DNA of 64,000 bases from Phyllobacterium sp. OV277 (GCF_900104355.1 NZ_FNIY01000002.1:248001-312000); one strand, 5' to 3'; positions 46,549 to 56,992 are shown, counted from the first letter of the stretch. Numbers and translations: made by a program. Notes: generated by a model not told the origin, from the letters alone.

Positions 46549-49482
46549 ATGAAAAAAGGTGATCATCTCTTTCTCGTCGACGGCTCCGGCTATATCTTCC
46601 GTGCCTATCATGCGCTGCCGCCCCTCACCCGCAAATCGGATGGCCTGCCTGTCGGTGCCGTGTCCGGTTTCTGCAACATGCTGTGGAAGCTGCTGCGGGA
46701 AGCCAGGGATACATCCGTGGGCGTAACGCCGACGCATTTTGCCGTCATCTTCGACTATTCGTCGAACACATTCCGCAAGGATATTTACCCCGAGTATAAG
46801 GCCAATCGCTCGGCACCGCCGGAAGATCTTATTCCGCAGTTCGGACTGATTCGTCAGGCAACCAAGGCCTTCAACCTGCCCTGCATCGAAAAAGAAGGCT
46901 ACGAGGCGGATGATCTGATCGCCACCTATGCGCGTATGGCTGAAGCCGTTGGTGCGGAAGTCACCATCATCTCATCAGACAAGGATCTGATGCAGCTCGT
47001 TACCCCCATGGTGTCCATGTATGACAGCATGAAGGACAAGCAGATCGGTATCCCTGACGTTATCGAGAAATGGGGCGTGCCACCGGAAAAGATGATCGAC
47101 CTGCAGGCGCTGACAGGCGATTCGACCGATAATGTGCCGGGTATTCCCGGCATTGGTCCAAAGACCGCTGCGCAGCTGCTGGAAGAGTTTGGCGATCTCG
47201 ATACGCTGCTTGCCCGCGCAAGCGAAATCAAACAGCAGAAGCGCCGTGAGAACATCATTGAGTTTACCGAAATCGCCCGCATCTCGCGCCAGCTTGTGAC
47301 GTTGAAAACCGATACACCCATCGATGTCGGGCTTGAAGATTTTGTGCTGGAACCGCAGGACGGGCCAAAGCTCGTCGCGTTCCTCAAAGCCATGGAGTTC
47401 ACCTCCCTCACCCGCCGCGCCGCCGAAGCCACCGGCGTTGATGCGTCCCTGATTGAGGCATCGCAGGTGGGGGTTGATACGGTTGCCGAGGCGCATGGCC
47501 CGGATGTTGAAATTTTCACCGGTGCGACGACATCGGCTGCATCTGACGACAAGCCACAGGATAAATCGGACACGGGCGCAATGCTGCCCGCCGATCTGGT
47601 CAAGGCGCGCACGGACGAGGCCCTGGCCTCCAAGATCGACACATCAGGTTATACCTGCATTCGCGATCTTGCGACGTTGCAGGCTTGGGTCAACGAGGCG
47701 ATGGAAGCGGGAATCGTTGCCTTCGATACGGAGACAACATCGCTTGATCCTATGCAGACCGAGCTTGTCGGCGTCTCCCTCGCTATCCGGCCCGGACATG
47801 CCTCCTATATTCCACTCAATCACAAATCGGGAACCGGTGATCTTCTGGGTGGTGGCACTGTCGAAGGACAGATCCCGCTTGATGATGCCTTGCGCGCGTT
47901 GAAACCGCTGCTTGAGAACCGCTCGGTGCTCAAGATCGCGCATAATATGAAGTATGACTGGCTGGTCATGCACCGCTACGGCATCGATGCACATCCCTTC
48001 GATGATACGATGCTGATTTCCTATGTGCTTGATGCGGGTGAAGGCACCCACGGGATGGATGCCCTGTCCGAGCGCTGGCTGGGTCATACACCCATTGCCT
48101 ACAAGGATGTGGCGGGTAGCGGTAAGTCATCGGTTACGTTTGACATGGTCAATATTGATCGCGCCACCGCCTATGCGGCTGAGGATGCCGATGTAACGCT
48201 GCGCCTGTGGCGCCTGCTCAAACCGCGACTGGTCGAGGATGGTCTTGTCTCGGTCTATGAGCGGTTGGAGCGTCCTCTCGTTGCCGTGCTGGCGCGGATG
48301 GAAGAGCGCGGCATATCCGTCGACCGGCAAATCCTCTCGCGACTGTCGGGCGATCTTGCCCAGGCAGCGGCCGCCATCGAACACGAGATTTACCAGCTTG
48401 CCGGGGAAAAGCTCAATATCGGCTCACCCAAGCAGCTTGGCGATATTCTCTTTGGCAAGATGAGCCTTCCCGGTGGATCGAAAACCAAAACAGGACAATG
48501 GTCCACTTCGGCACAGGTGCTGGAGGACCTTGCTGCGGAAGGGCACGAACTGCCGCGCAAGATTGTCGACTGGCGTCAGCTGACCAAACTCAAATCCACC
48601 TACACCGATGCCCTGCCCGGCTATATCCACCCGGATACCAAGCGGGTGCATACATCCTACGCCATGGCGGCGACTTCTACCGGACGGCTTTCCTCATCGG
48701 AACCGAACCTGCAGAACATTCCTGTGCGCACCAGCGAAGGCCGCAAGATTCGCACGGCGTTTATTGCTGCGCCGGGCAACAAGCTGATATCGGCCGACTA
48801 CAGCCAGATCGAATTGCGGGTTCTGGCGCATGTCGCCGAGATTCCCCAGCTTACCCAGGCCTTTGCCGACGGGATCGACATTCACGCGATGACAGCATCG
48901 GAAATGTTTGGCGTTCCCGTCAAGGACATGCCATCGGAAGTGCGGCGACGTGCGAAAGCGATCAACTTCGGCATCATCTATGGTATTTCCGCCTTTGGCC
49001 TTGCCAATCAGCTTTCCATTCCGCGCGAAGAAGCCGGTCAATATATCCGCACCTATTTCGAGCGGTTTCCCGGCATCAAGGACTATATGGAGGCAACCAA
49101 GGCCTATGCCCGCCAGAACGGCTATGTCGAGACGATTTTTGGACGCCGCGCGCATTATCCTGAGATTCGCTCATCCAACCCGCAGGTTCGCGCTTTCAAT
49201 GAACGCGCATCAATCAACGCGCCGATTCAGGGTTCAGCGGCTGATATTATCCGCCGCGCTATGGTGCGGATGGAGCCGGCATTGAATGATGCAAATCTTT
49301 CGGCACGTATGCTGTTGCAGGTGCATGACGAATTGATTTTCGAAACCGCGGAAGCGGAAGTCGAAGCAACCATTCCCGTTGTCCGCGAGATCATGGAAAA
49401 CGCCGCCATGCCGGCGATTTCCCTGTCTGTACCGCTACGGGTTGATGCCCGCGCCGCGAATAATTGGGACGAAGCGCATTAA
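46549..49482 (+). CDS. polA: DNA polymerase I
   Basis: Repair and Okazaki-fragment-processing polymerase of 977 residues with all three domains. The 5' nuclease opens HLFLVDGSGYIFRAYHAL with EADDLIATYAR and PGIPGIGPKTAAQLLEEFG. The 3'-5' exonuclease domain has VAFDTETTSLDPM, so proofreading residues appear intact. The polymerase has motif A SADYSQIELRVLAH, motif B RRRAKAINFGIIYGIS and motif C LQVHDELIFE. Start at 46549; the open frame extends to 46495 without a better ribosome site. A palindrome follows the stop. Confidence 0.96.
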   Translation: MKKGDHLFLVDGSGYIFRAYHALPPLTRKSDGLPVGAVSGFCNMLWKLLREARDTSVGVTPTHFAVIFDYSSNTFRKDIYPEYKANRSAPPEDLIPQFGLIRQATKAFNLPCIEKEGYEADDLIATYARMAEAVGAEVTIISSDKDLMQLVTPMVSMYDSMKDKQIGIPDVIEKWGVPPEKMIDLQALTGDSTDNVPGIPGIGPKTAAQLLEEFGDLDTLLARASEIKQQKRRENIIEFTEIARISRQLVTLKTDTPIDVGLEDFVLEPQDGPKLVAFLKAMEFTSLTRRAAEATGVDASLIEASQVGVDTVAEAHGPDVEIFTGATTSAASDDKPQDKSDTGAMLPADLVKARTDEALASKIDTSGYTCIRDLATLQAWVNEAMEAGIVAFDTETTSLDPMQTELVGVSLAIRPGHASYIPLNHKSGTGDLLGGGTVEGQIPLDDALRALKPLLENRSVLKIAHNMKYDWLVMHRYGIDAHPFDDTMLISYVLDAGEGTHGMDALSERWLGHTPIAYKDVAGSGKSSVTFDMVNIDRATAYAAEDADVTLRLWRLLKPRLVEDGLVSVYERLERPLVAVLARMEERGISVDRQILSRLSGDLAQAAAAIEHEIYQLAGEKLNIGSPKQLGDILFGKMSLPGGSKTKTGQWSTSAQVLEDLAAEGHELPRKIVDWRQLTKLKSTYTDALPGYIHPDTKRVHTSYAMAATSTGRLSSSEPNLQNIPVRTSEGRKIRTAFIAAPGNKLISADYSQIELRVLAHVAEIPQLTQAFADGIDIHAMTASEMFGVPVKDMPSEVRRRAKAINFGIIYGISAFGLANQLSIPREEAGQYIRTYFERFPGIKDYMEATKAYARQNGYVETIFGRRAHYPEIRSSNPQVRAFNERASINAPIQGSAADIIRRAMVRMEPALNDANLSARMLLQVHDELIFETAEAEVEATIPVVREIMENAAMPAISLSVPLRVDARAANNWDEAH

Positions 49483-49520
49483 GCTGGGTTTCTAACGAAC
49501 TGAAAGTGGGCTTGGCACCC

Positions 49521-49542
49521 ACCCTCCCCACGTGGGGAGGGT
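49521..49542. repeat. 22-bp perfect palindrome between polA and the FGGY kinase gene
   Basis: ACCCTCCCCAC and its exact complement GTGGGGAGGGT meet without a loop. It is located between convergent genes, 39 bases after polA and 22 bases beyond the kinase stop, and may act as a two-way terminator. The sequence resembles dispersed CCCTCCCCA-type repeats in rhizobia. Confidence 0.8.
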
Positions 49543-49563
49543 AAGATGGTGCTATCTTAATCC

Positions 49564-51147
49564 TTACTGCAACCTGTCCAGCACTTTGCGCTGGGCGTGC
49601 ATTTCCAGAAAAATACGGTAATCCCGGTCAAAGCGTGTCCGAGCCTTCGGTTCTGGCTGGCGGGGACGCCCGCCCTGTTTCATGGCCATGCAAGCGGCGG
49701 GTAGATCAGGATAAAGCCCGGCTGCCGTTGCGGCGACCATCGCCGTTCCAAGCAACACCGCATCTTCAGCAGCCGATGTAATGACAGTGCATCCCGTCGC
49801 GTCGGCGTAAAGCTCCATCAGCAATGGGTTCTTGGTGTGCCCGCCGGTGACATGCATCGTATCAATGGCATAGCCGCGCTCGTTCAGCGCGTCGAGAACA
49901 TGGCGCACACCGAGCGCAATGCCGACGGAAGTGCGCCAATAGAGACGGCACAAACTGTCAAACGACGCATCGAGTGTCAGACCGCTGATCACGCCCACCG
50001 CATGCGGGTCGGCGAGCGGGGACCGGTTGCCATGAAAATCCGGCAGGACGTGCAGGCGGCCCGCAAGATCAAGCCCTTCCTTTTCCCGCAGCTCCATAAC
50101 ACGATCGGTGATTTTCTTGTGCAGGGCGGCATTGGGTTCTCCAGCAGCACCATGCCAGCGAATAATATGATCGAGCAGCGCCCCAGAAACGGACTGCCCG
50201 CCTTCACTCAGCCAGCAATCCGGCAGCGCGGCACCATAATAAGGCCCCCAGACGCCATTGAAGGAAATCGGCTCCTGCGACAGAGCCATCAGACAGCTTG
50301 AGGTTCCGGCAATCAAAGCCAGATGCCGGTCAATCTCCGAGAGGTCACCGGCAAAGCCACCGAGAACACCAAGCGCTCCGGCATAAGCGTCGATCAGACC
50401 TGCGCCGACGTGGCAGCGCGTGGTCAACCCCAGAGCCTTTGCCGCTTCCGGTGTCAACGTGCCGACGTCGGTGCCGACAGGACTTGCCCGCACAGGCAGA
50501 TTACCGCGCTCGACCATATCATCAAGACCAACCGCTTTGAGATAGTCGGTCTGCCAACCCGGCTCTTCATGCGCAAGATAAGTCCATTTGCAGGTGATCG
50601 TGCATTGCGAGCGCGCCAATGATCCCGATGCTTTCCAGCTGAGGAAGTCGGCAAGGTCGAAGAAATAGCCTGACTTGTTCCATGTTTCAGGCAGATGCCG
50701 CTTCAGCCACATCAATTTCGGCGTCTGCATTTCCGGCGACATGACGCCGCCGAGATATTTGAGCACGTCGTGGCCCGTCGCCGTGCATTCATCCGATTCG
50801 TCAAGAGCACGGTGATCCAGCCAGACGATCGTGTCCCAGCGATTATCGCCGTCGGTCGAGACGGTCAGCGGCTTGCCGTCCGTATCGCGCACCACCAGCG
50901 AACAGGTGGCGTCAAAGCTGATACCCGTAACATCCGATGGATTGACCTTTGCCGCCGCTATCGCGCCCTGCACGGCTATACAGACGGACTTCCATATATC
51001 TTCCGAATTGTGCTCGGCATGGTCAGGCAGTGGACGATTCATCAAAATGGGGTGCTCAACCCGCCCCAGCAGATTGCCTTTTGTGTCAAGAATACCCGCC
51101 CGGGCGCTTCCTGTTCCCACATCCACAGCACATACGAAATCTGGCAT
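49564..51147 (-). CDS. FGGY-family pentulokinase (ribulokinase/xylulokinase-like)
   Basis: Sugar kinase of 527 residues. The N-terminal phosphate loop is CAVDVGTGSARAGILDTKG, with VWLDHRALDESDECTATG and a C-terminal ATP region MHVTGGHTKNPLLMELYADATG. The length and these phrases match the ribulokinase subgroup (YDR109C/FGGY type) rather than glycerol kinase. As last gene of the polyol operon it may phosphorylate D-ribulose or D-xylulose formed by oxidation of pentitols such as arabitol. Start at 51147 after GGAAGG; the open frame continues upstream into the gap but not convincingly. Confidence 0.85.
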   Translation of the reverse strand: MPDFVCAVDVGTGSARAGILDTKGNLLGRVEHPILMNRPLPDHAEHNSEDIWKSVCIAVQGAIAAAKVNPSDVTGISFDATCSLVVRDTDGKPLTVSTDGDNRWDTIVWLDHRALDESDECTATGHDVLKYLGGVMSPEMQTPKLMWLKRHLPETWNKSGYFFDLADFLSWKASGSLARSQCTITCKWTYLAHEEPGWQTDYLKAVGLDDMVERGNLPVRASPVGTDVGTLTPEAAKALGLTTRCHVGAGLIDAYAGALGVLGGFAGDLSEIDRHLALIAGTSSCLMALSQEPISFNGVWGPYYGAALPDCWLSEGGQSVSGALLDHIIRWHGAAGEPNAALHKKITDRVMELREKEGLDLAGRLHVLPDFHGNRSPLADPHAVGVISGLTLDASFDSLCRLYWRTSVGIALGVRHVLDALNERGYAIDTMHVTGGHTKNPLLMELYADATGCTVITSAAEDAVLLGTAMVAATAAGLYPDLPAACMAMKQGGRPRQPEPKARTRFDRDYRIFLEMHAQRKVLDRLQ

Positions 51148-51181
51148 TCGAACCTTCCGGCTTGTCGTGAACCGGAACGCT

Positions 51182-51862
51182 CTATTGAACGTCTGTTCGG
51201 GCTTGCAATATCGATAGCAAACCTGGCAATTCCAGCATGTCGCCGAATATAAGGTCTGGCTCGAGAGACGCAAGCGCAGCTTCCAGCCTACCACCGCGTG
51301 CATGGGTTCCGCCCGTGAAGGCAAAGACTTTCATTCCGGCACGTTTGGCCGCTTCAATGCCCGCAGGACTGTCTTCAATGACCACGCACTCCTCAGGCTG
51401 TGTATTCATGGATTTGGCCGCGTGCAGGAACAGATCGGGCGCGGGTTTGCCATGTTTCACCATTGTCGCGCTGAAAATATTCGGTTCGAGCAGATCAAGA
51501 AGCCCGGTCAATTTGAGCGAGAGCCGAATGCGCTCCGGCTGGCTCGATGAGGCGACGCAGCGGGGCAGAGCAAGATGATTCAATGTCTCGGCGATGCCGG
51601 GAATAGGCTTCAGGTCCTCGCGGAACCGCGCATAGAGATTGGCGCGCATATCCTCCAGATCCGCATCGCTGGCGGCAAAACCATAATCCTCATGCAGAAT
51701 CTTGCTGATCGTCGTCATGCTGCGCCCGAGAAACATCTCGTATGCTTCATCTTCGGACAATGACGTACCGCTTTTCGCGATCATGTCGAGCAATACGGCA
51801 ATGGAGATCGGCTCGCTGTCGACCAGCACTCCATCACAATCGAAGATGACGAGCTTTGTCAT
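51182..51862 (-). CDS. HAD-superfamily sugar phosphatase/phosphomutase-like hydrolase
   Basis: Phosphatase of 226 residues, HAD subfamily IA. Nucleophile motif LVIFDCDGVLVDSEPI (two aspartates), motif II CVASSSQPERIRLSL, motif III lysine in KHGKPAPDLFLHAA and motif IV VVIEDSPAGIEAAKRAG. It resembles YfbT- or beta-phosphoglucomutase-type proteins, probably acting on a sugar or polyol phosphate. It lies 4 bases after mtlK on the same strand, so it is part of the polyol operon. Exact substrate unknown. Confidence 0.87.
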   Translation of the reverse strand: MTKLVIFDCDGVLVDSEPISIAVLLDMIAKSGTSLSEDEAYEMFLGRSMTTISKILHEDYGFAASDADLEDMRANLYARFREDLKPIPGIAETLNHLALPRCVASSSQPERIRLSLKLTGLLDLLEPNIFSATMVKHGKPAPDLFLHAAKSMNTQPEECVVIEDSPAGIEAAKRAGMKVFAFTGGTHARGGRLEAALASLEPDLIFGDMLELPGLLSILQARTDVQ

Positions 51863-51866
51863 GGCG

Positions 51867-53345
51867 TCAAAGCTTATCAGCGAGATAGAGCGTCAGCGTC
51901 TCGCGCGTGCCCTTTTCCCAAAGGGTTTTGAGAATACGGGAAAAGGATTCCACGAAAACGGGTGATGTTCCGACGTCGCCAAAAATATCTGACATTGCCA
52001 GAAATGCCTTGGGATCGCTCTTCGCTTTCACTGCTACCGTCTTCAATCGTTCCGCATTGGCATCAAGATAATTCGTCGGCTTGCCACTATCGGTCGTTCC
52101 CTCGCAGAACCGGCACCAGAGCGCCGAAACCAGCGAAAGACCAGTAATGCTCTGCCCCGCCTTTAGCCGGTCCGCCGTTGTCGGCAGAATGAATTTCGGC
52201 TGGCGGTTGGAACCGTCTTGGCACAGGCGCTGGATCGTGTCGCCAATCTTTGGATTGGAAAAACGCCGGTCGATCAGATCGTAATATTCCTCGAAGGTAA
52301 TTCCGGGAACCGGCGGCAGCACCGGTATGATTTCTTCACGTTCCAGTTTGCCGAGAAAACCACGGATCAACGGCTCTTCCATCGCCTCGTGGACGAAATG
52401 GATATCCATCAGCGCAGCCGGATAGGCGATGGTTGCATGGCCACCGTTGAGGATGCGGATTTTCATCAGCTCATAGGGCGCAACGTCCTGCACAAAGGTA
52501 ACGCCGACCTTTTCCAGTGCCGGACGGCCCGCGGGGAAATGGTCCTCAAGCACCCATTGCTTGAACGGCTCACAGAAAACCGGCCAATTGTCCTCGACAC
52601 CGAAATCGTCCGCAAGCATTCCGCGCTCGCGGTCTGATGTCGCCGGTGTAATGCGGTCAACCATGCTGTTGGGGAAAGCGACATTGTCCTTCACCCATTT
52701 GGCAAGGTCCGTATCGACAAGCGCCGCAAGGCCGCTGATGGCATCACTGGTCACATGGCCATTACCCGGAATGTTGTCGCAGGACATAACCGTGAAAGGT
52801 GCTGTGCCCTCAGTGCGGCGACGGATCAGGCCAGCCAGTATGAGACCGAAAACCGTCTTGGGATCATTGATATTGGCGGCATCGGCAACAATTGCCGGAT
52901 GCTGCGGGTTGAATACGCCGGATGCCGGATCGATGAAATAGCCGCCTTCGGTGATGGTCAGCGATACGATGCGGATTTTCGGATCGGCAAGGCGCGCAAT
53001 AGTGTTTTCTGTTTCACCCGGCTTCAGATAATCGATCATCGATCCGGTGACATGCGCCGTGCGGTGACCGCTGTCCTGTTCGACCACTGTCGTCAGCCAG
53101 TCCTGTTCTTTCAGCTTCTGGCGCATTGTCTCATCGGAAGCCAGAACCCCGGCACCGACGATGGCCCAATCATGATCGCTGCCCGCATTGAAAAGATCGT
53201 CGAGATAGACGGCCTGATGGGCGCGATGGAAATTGCCAATGCCGAAATGCACGATACCGGCGGTCAAATCGGCCTTGTTGTAGCCGGGTACGGCGACATT
53301 GGCAGGAAGCTGCGATAGCGCGCTTCCGGAGAGTTTAACAGTCAT
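51867..53345 (-). CDS. mtlK: Mannitol 2-dehydrogenase (long-chain polyol dehydrogenase)
   Basis: Oxidises D-mannitol to D-fructose (or a related polyol) with NAD. The 492-residue product has the cofactor-binding start IVHFGIGNFHRAHQAVYLDDL and the catalytic-lysine block LMKIRILNGGHATIAYPA, as in the polyol-specific long-chain dehydrogenases (PSLDR). The AAC-like ending is normal. It lies 64 bases after smoS and before the HAD phosphatase gene. In Rhodobacter the mtlK gene has the same position after smoS, as recalled. Confidence 0.92.
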   Translation of the reverse strand: MTVKLSGSALSQLPANVAVPGYNKADLTAGIVHFGIGNFHRAHQAVYLDDLFNAGSDHDWAIVGAGVLASDETMRQKLKEQDWLTTVVEQDSGHRTAHVTGSMIDYLKPGETENTIARLADPKIRIVSLTITEGGYFIDPASGVFNPQHPAIVADAANINDPKTVFGLILAGLIRRRTEGTAPFTVMSCDNIPGNGHVTSDAISGLAALVDTDLAKWVKDNVAFPNSMVDRITPATSDRERGMLADDFGVEDNWPVFCEPFKQWVLEDHFPAGRPALEKVGVTFVQDVAPYELMKIRILNGGHATIAYPAALMDIHFVHEAMEEPLIRGFLGKLEREEIIPVLPPVPGITFEEYYDLIDRRFSNPKIGDTIQRLCQDGSNRQPKFILPTTADRLKAGQSITGLSLVSALWCRFCEGTTDSGKPTNYLDANAERLKTVAVKAKSDPKAFLAMSDIFGDVGTSPVFVESFSRILKTLWEKGTRETLTLYLADKL

Positions 53346-53409
53346 CGGGCCTAACCCCTTTTTCTCAAATGAAGATGCGACTGCGCCCGCTTTCAGGGCG
53401 CAATTCCGC

Positions 53410-54186
53410 CTAGTTCATCCAGTTGCCGCCATCGACATTATATGTCTGGGCAACCACGTAATCGCTGTCACTGCTGGCAAGGAAAACCGCCATGCCGGTG
53501 AGATCTTCCGCTGTGCCCATGCGGCCATAGGGAACCGCCTCGCCAACCAGACGCTTCTTCTCGCCGAGCGGCCGGTTTTCATATTTGGCAAAGAGCGCAT
53601 CGACACCTGCCCAATGCTCACCATCGACAACACCGGGTGCAATCGCGTTGACATTGATCTTGTGCTTGATGAGGTCCTGCCCGGTCGACTGGGTGAGGCT
53701 GATAACGGCAGCCTTTGTTGCGCAATAGATTGCAACCAGCGCTTCGCCGCGACGGCCAGCCTGACTTGCCATATTGATGATCTTGCCGCCTTTGCCGCGT
53801 GCAATCATCGCTTTCGCCACAGCCTGAAGCGTGAAGAGCGTGCCGGAGAAGTTCACGGCAAAAAGCTTGTCATAGCTCGCACGAGTGATCTCGACCGTCG
53901 GCGACATATCGAACAACGCCGCATTGTTGATCAGGATGTCGATCCCGCCAAACTTGTCGACGGTTTCCTTGACGGCGGCATCAATGGACGCCTGATCCGT
54001 TACATCAAGTCGCACCGCATAGGCACCGTTACCGAGTTCCGATGCGGTTTCCTGTGCCCGCTTCAAATCGATATCGGCAATCACCACATGGGCGGCGCCT
54101 TCCTTAAGATAGGCTTCCGCGAAGGCACGGCCGATGCCCCGCGCTGATCCCGTGATAAACGCCGTCTTACCTGCCAGTCTGCTCAT
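53410..54186 (-). CDS. smoS: Sorbitol (L-iditol 2-) dehydrogenase, SDR family
   Basis: Oxidises sorbitol to fructose (and galactitol to tagatose in relatives) with NAD. The 258-residue product has cofactor loop AFITGSARGIGRAFAEAYLKEG, catalytic S in INMASQAGRRGEALVAIYCATKAA (S, Y, K) and the ending VVAQTYNVDGGNWM. It closely matches Rhodobacter SmoS as I remember it. It follows smoK by a single base, and mtlK follows, giving two oxidative routes into fructose. Confidence 0.93.
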   Translation of the reverse strand: MSRLAGKTAFITGSARGIGRAFAEAYLKEGAAHVVIADIDLKRAQETASELGNGAYAVRLDVTDQASIDAAVKETVDKFGGIDILINNAALFDMSPTVEITRASYDKLFAVNFSGTLFTLQAVAKAMIARGKGGKIINMASQAGRRGEALVAIYCATKAAVISLTQSTGQDLIKHKINVNAIAPGVVDGEHWAGVDALFAKYENRPLGEKKRLVGEAVPYGRMGTAEDLTGMAVFLASSDSDYVVAQTYNVDGGNWMN

Positions 54187-54187
54187 T

Positions 54188-55186
54188 TCAAATCACCTGT
54201 CCGTCCGCGCCAAATCGATGAAGCCGCGCCGGATCAGGCGTGAGGAAAATCGGCTGGCCATGTTTTGTGTCAAAATCACCATCGGTACGCACGGTCACCT
54301 GACCGATGCCGTCGACCTGGGTATGAATGAAGGTGTCGGAACCGAGATGCTCGGTGACACCCACCTTGCCTTTCCACGCGCCTTCCGTCGTCGAAATGCG
54401 GATATGTTCGGGGCGAACGCCAAGCGTCGTCACATTGTGCTTGGCCGCTTCGGCGCCTTCAATGAGGTTCATGCGCGGCGAACCGATAAAGCCCGCAACA
54501 AACACATTCTTCGGGCTGCGATAAAGCTCCATCGGCGAGCCCACCTGTTCAATGCGTCCGGCATTCAGCACGACGATCTTGTCAGCCATGGTCATGGCTT
54601 CCACCTGATCGTGGGTCACGTAAATCATTGTCGTCTTCAACTGATGATGCAGATCGCTGATCTCCAGCCGCATATTGCCACGCAGCGCCGCATCAAGATT
54701 GGACAGCGGCTCGTCAAACAGAAACGCCTTGGGCTGGCGGACGATCGCCCGGCCAATGGCAACACGCTGGCGCTGACCGCCCGACAATTGTCCCGGACGG
54801 CGGTCAAGATAATTGGTGAGGTTGAGGATATGCGCCGCGTCCTTGACCTTCTTGTCGATGGCGGACTTTTCCTGCCCATCCATTTTCAGAGGGAAGGCGA
54901 TGTTTCCGTAGACGGTCATATGCGGATAGAGCGCATAGGACTGGAACACCATGGACAGGCCGCGCTTGGCCGGAGCCTCGCTCGACATGTCTTTGCCGTC
55001 GATGATGATGCGCCCGCCGCTCAGGTCCTCAAGACCGGCAATCATGCGCAGGAGCGTGGACTTGCCGCAGCCGGACGGACCGACAAACACAACAAACTCA
55101 CCATCATTGATTTCAAGATCGATTTCAGGAATGACCGAAGTGGTTCCAAATGACTTCGATACTTTTTCGAGTGTAATGCTTCCCAT
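54188..55186 (-). CDS. smoK: Polyol ABC transporter ATP-binding protein
   Basis: ATPase of the CUT1 sugar-alcohol importer, 332 residues. Walker A is [12 protein letters not shown], the signature [17 protein letters not shown], Walker [17 protein letters not shown], and the C-terminal part (about 235-332) is the MalK-type TOBE regulatory domain. The N-terminus [13 protein letters not shown] is typical of UgpC/SmoK. It lies between smoG and smoS, all on the minus strand. Confidence 0.93.
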   Translation of the reverse strand: MGSITLEKVSKSFGTTSVIPEIDLEINDGEFVVFVGPSGCGKSTLLRMIAGLEDLSGGRIIIDGKDMSSEAPAKRGLSMVFQSYALYPHMTVYGNIAFPLKMDGQEKSAIDKKVKDAAHILNLTNYLDRRPGQLSGGQRQRVAIGRAIVRQPKAFLFDEPLSNLDAALRGNMRLEISDLHHQLKTTMIYVTHDQVEAMTMADKIVVLNAGRIEQVGSPMELYRSPKNVFVAGFIGSPRMNLIEGAEAAKHNVTTLGVRPEHIRISTTEGAWKGKVGVTEHLGSDTFIHTQVDGIGQVTVRTDGDFDTKHGQPIFLTPDPARLHRFGADGQVI

Positions 55187-55228
55187 AATATTTTTCCAAT
55201 CTCTTTTGGCTACGCCAAAGGCCGAAAT

Positions 55229-56059
55229 CTATTTCACAGCGCCAAACGTCAGACCGCGCACCAGTTGCTTTTGCGAGAACCAGCCCATGATCAGGATGGG
55301 GGCAATCGCCATGGTGGATGCGGCGGATAGCTTGGCCCAGAACAAACCTTCGGGGCTTGAGTAGGACGCGATAAACTGCGTGAGCGGCGCTGCATTGGAA
55401 GTCGTCAGGTTCAGCGTCCAGAACGCTTCGTTCCATGCCAGAATGATGTTGAGCAGCATGGTGGAGGCGATACCGGGCACAGCCATCGGCGTGAGCACAT
55501 AGACGATTTCCTTCATCAGCGATGCGCCATCCATGCGCGCCGCTTCGAGAATTTCGCCGGGAATTTCCTTGAAGTAAGTGTAGAGCATCCAGACGATGAT
55601 CGGCAGATTGATCAGGGTCAGCACCCCAACGAGGCCAATACGCGTATCAAGCAATCCCCAGTCGCGGAAGATGAGATAGAGCGGCACCAGCACACCGACC
55701 GAAGGCATCATCTTGGTGGACAGCATCCACATCAAAATGTCCTTGGTGCGCTTTGTCGGCGAGAACGCCATCGCCCAGGCCGCCGGAATGGCGAGCGCCA
55801 AACCAATCAGCGTCGATCCGACCGAGATCACCACGGAATTGCTGAAATGCTTGAAGTAGTTGGAGCGGCTCTGCACCTCGTGGTAATTTTCCAGCGTCCA
55901 GTCGAAGAACAGGAATTGCGGCGGCGTTGCGATGGCCGTGCCTTCCGTCTTGAAGCTGGTCAGGAACGTCCACAGGATCGGGAAGAAGATCAGAAAGCCG
56001 ATCGTCCAGCCGATAACCGTAAAGATGACCTTGCTGCGTGTTGTCGTTGAGCGGGCCAT
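55229..56059 (-). CDS. smoG: Polyol ABC transporter permease SmoG
   Basis: Inner-membrane permease of the CUT1/MalG type, 276 residues with six hydrophobic segments. The coupling loop is EIPGEILEAARMDGASLMKEIVYVLTP (EAA motif), and the middle phrase MLSTKMMPSVGVLVPLYLIFRD is characteristic for polyol transporters. Start at 56059 follows GAGAGG located in the last codons of smoF; the two genes are separated by 4 bases. Sorbitol/mannitol specificity is inferred from the operon. Confidence 0.92.
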   Translation of the reverse strand: MARSTTTRSKVIFTVIGWTIGFLIFFPILWTFLTSFKTEGTAIATPPQFLFFDWTLENYHEVQSRSNYFKHFSNSVVISVGSTLIGLALAIPAAWAMAFSPTKRTKDILMWMLSTKMMPSVGVLVPLYLIFRDWGLLDTRIGLVGVLTLINLPIIVWMLYTYFKEIPGEILEAARMDGASLMKEIVYVLTPMAVPGIASTMLLNIILAWNEAFWTLNLTTSNAAPLTQFIASYSSPEGLFWAKLSAASTMAIAPILIMGWFSQKQLVRGLTFGAVK

Positions 56060-56063
56060 GATT

Positions 56064-56936
56064 CTACCTCTCCAGGTTCTTGCCGATAAGGCGAATGAGG
56101 AAGAAGGCAACGATATTGGCAAGGACCACCGCGACGATACCGCCAGCGGAAGCGCCACCCACATCGAACTGCAAAAGTGCCTGCATATAGATGAGATACG
56201 GAATGTTGGTCGTCTGGATGCCCGGTCCGCCATTGGTCGTCACCAAAATTTCGGCAAAGACGCTGAGCAGGAAGATTGTCTGGATCAAAATGACAACCGT
56301 GATTGCCCGCGACAGATGCGGCAGCACCAGATAGATGAAGCGTGAGATCGCCCCGGCACCGTCCATTTCAGCCGCTTCCTTCTGCTCGCCATCAAGCGAT
56401 TGCAGGGCGGTCAACAGAATGAGCGTGGCGAAGGGCAGCCATTGCCAGGCGACAATGAGAATGATCGAGAACATCGGCAGCTGGGCGAACCAGTCGATTG
56501 GCTGGAAGCCGAACAGCCGGGCAATCCATGCAAAGAGCCCATTGACCGGATGCATCAGCATGTTCTTCCACACCAGCGCCGACACCGTCGGCATGACGAA
56601 GAACGGCGCGATGACCAGAAGCCGGACGATACCCTGTCCGAAGAATGGCTGATCCAGCACCAGCGCCAACAGAATGCCGCCAATGACTGTAATGAGCAGC
56701 GTACCGCCCACCAGAACCAGCGTATTGCCAAGCGCGGTGAAGAACGCCGGATCAGTCAGAAAGTACTGGTAGTTGAGAAAGCCGATAAATTCCTCGGTTC
56801 CCGGCATCAACAGATTGTAGCGCAGGAACGAGAAATAGAGGGTCATGACAAGCGGCACGATCATCCACAGAAAGAGCAGGATGACAGCGGGCGACATCAT
56901 GATACGGGCTGTTGCACGTGTCTGAAGCGTAGCCAT
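56064..56936 (-). CDS. smoF: Polyol ABC transporter permease SmoF
   Basis: Inner-membrane permease of the CUT1/MalF type, 290 residues with six hydrophobic segments. Coupling loop LQSLDGEQKEAAEMDGAGAISRFIYLVLPHL. N-terminal ARIMMSPAVILLFLWMIVPLVMTLYFS and the block PGTEEFIGFLNYQYFLTDPAF resemble SmoF/MtlF. It is separated from smoE by a 107-base gap with a strong hairpin. Confidence 0.92.
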   Translation of the reverse strand: MATLQTRATARIMMSPAVILLFLWMIVPLVMTLYFSFLRYNLLMPGTEEFIGFLNYQYFLTDPAFFTALGNTLVLVGGTLLITVIGGILLALVLDQPFFGQGIVRLLVIAPFFVMPTVSALVWKNMLMHPVNGLFAWIARLFGFQPIDWFAQLPMFSIILIVAWQWLPFATLILLTALQSLDGEQKEAAEMDGAGAISRFIYLVLPHLSRAITVVILIQTIFLLSVFAEILVTTNGGPGIQTTNIPYLIYMQALLQFDVGGASAGGIVAVVLANIVAFFLIRLIGKNLER

Positions 56937-56992
56937 GGTCAGGTTCCGATACAGTTTGTGAAAACCGAGAATCCAAATACCCTAAAGGAGGC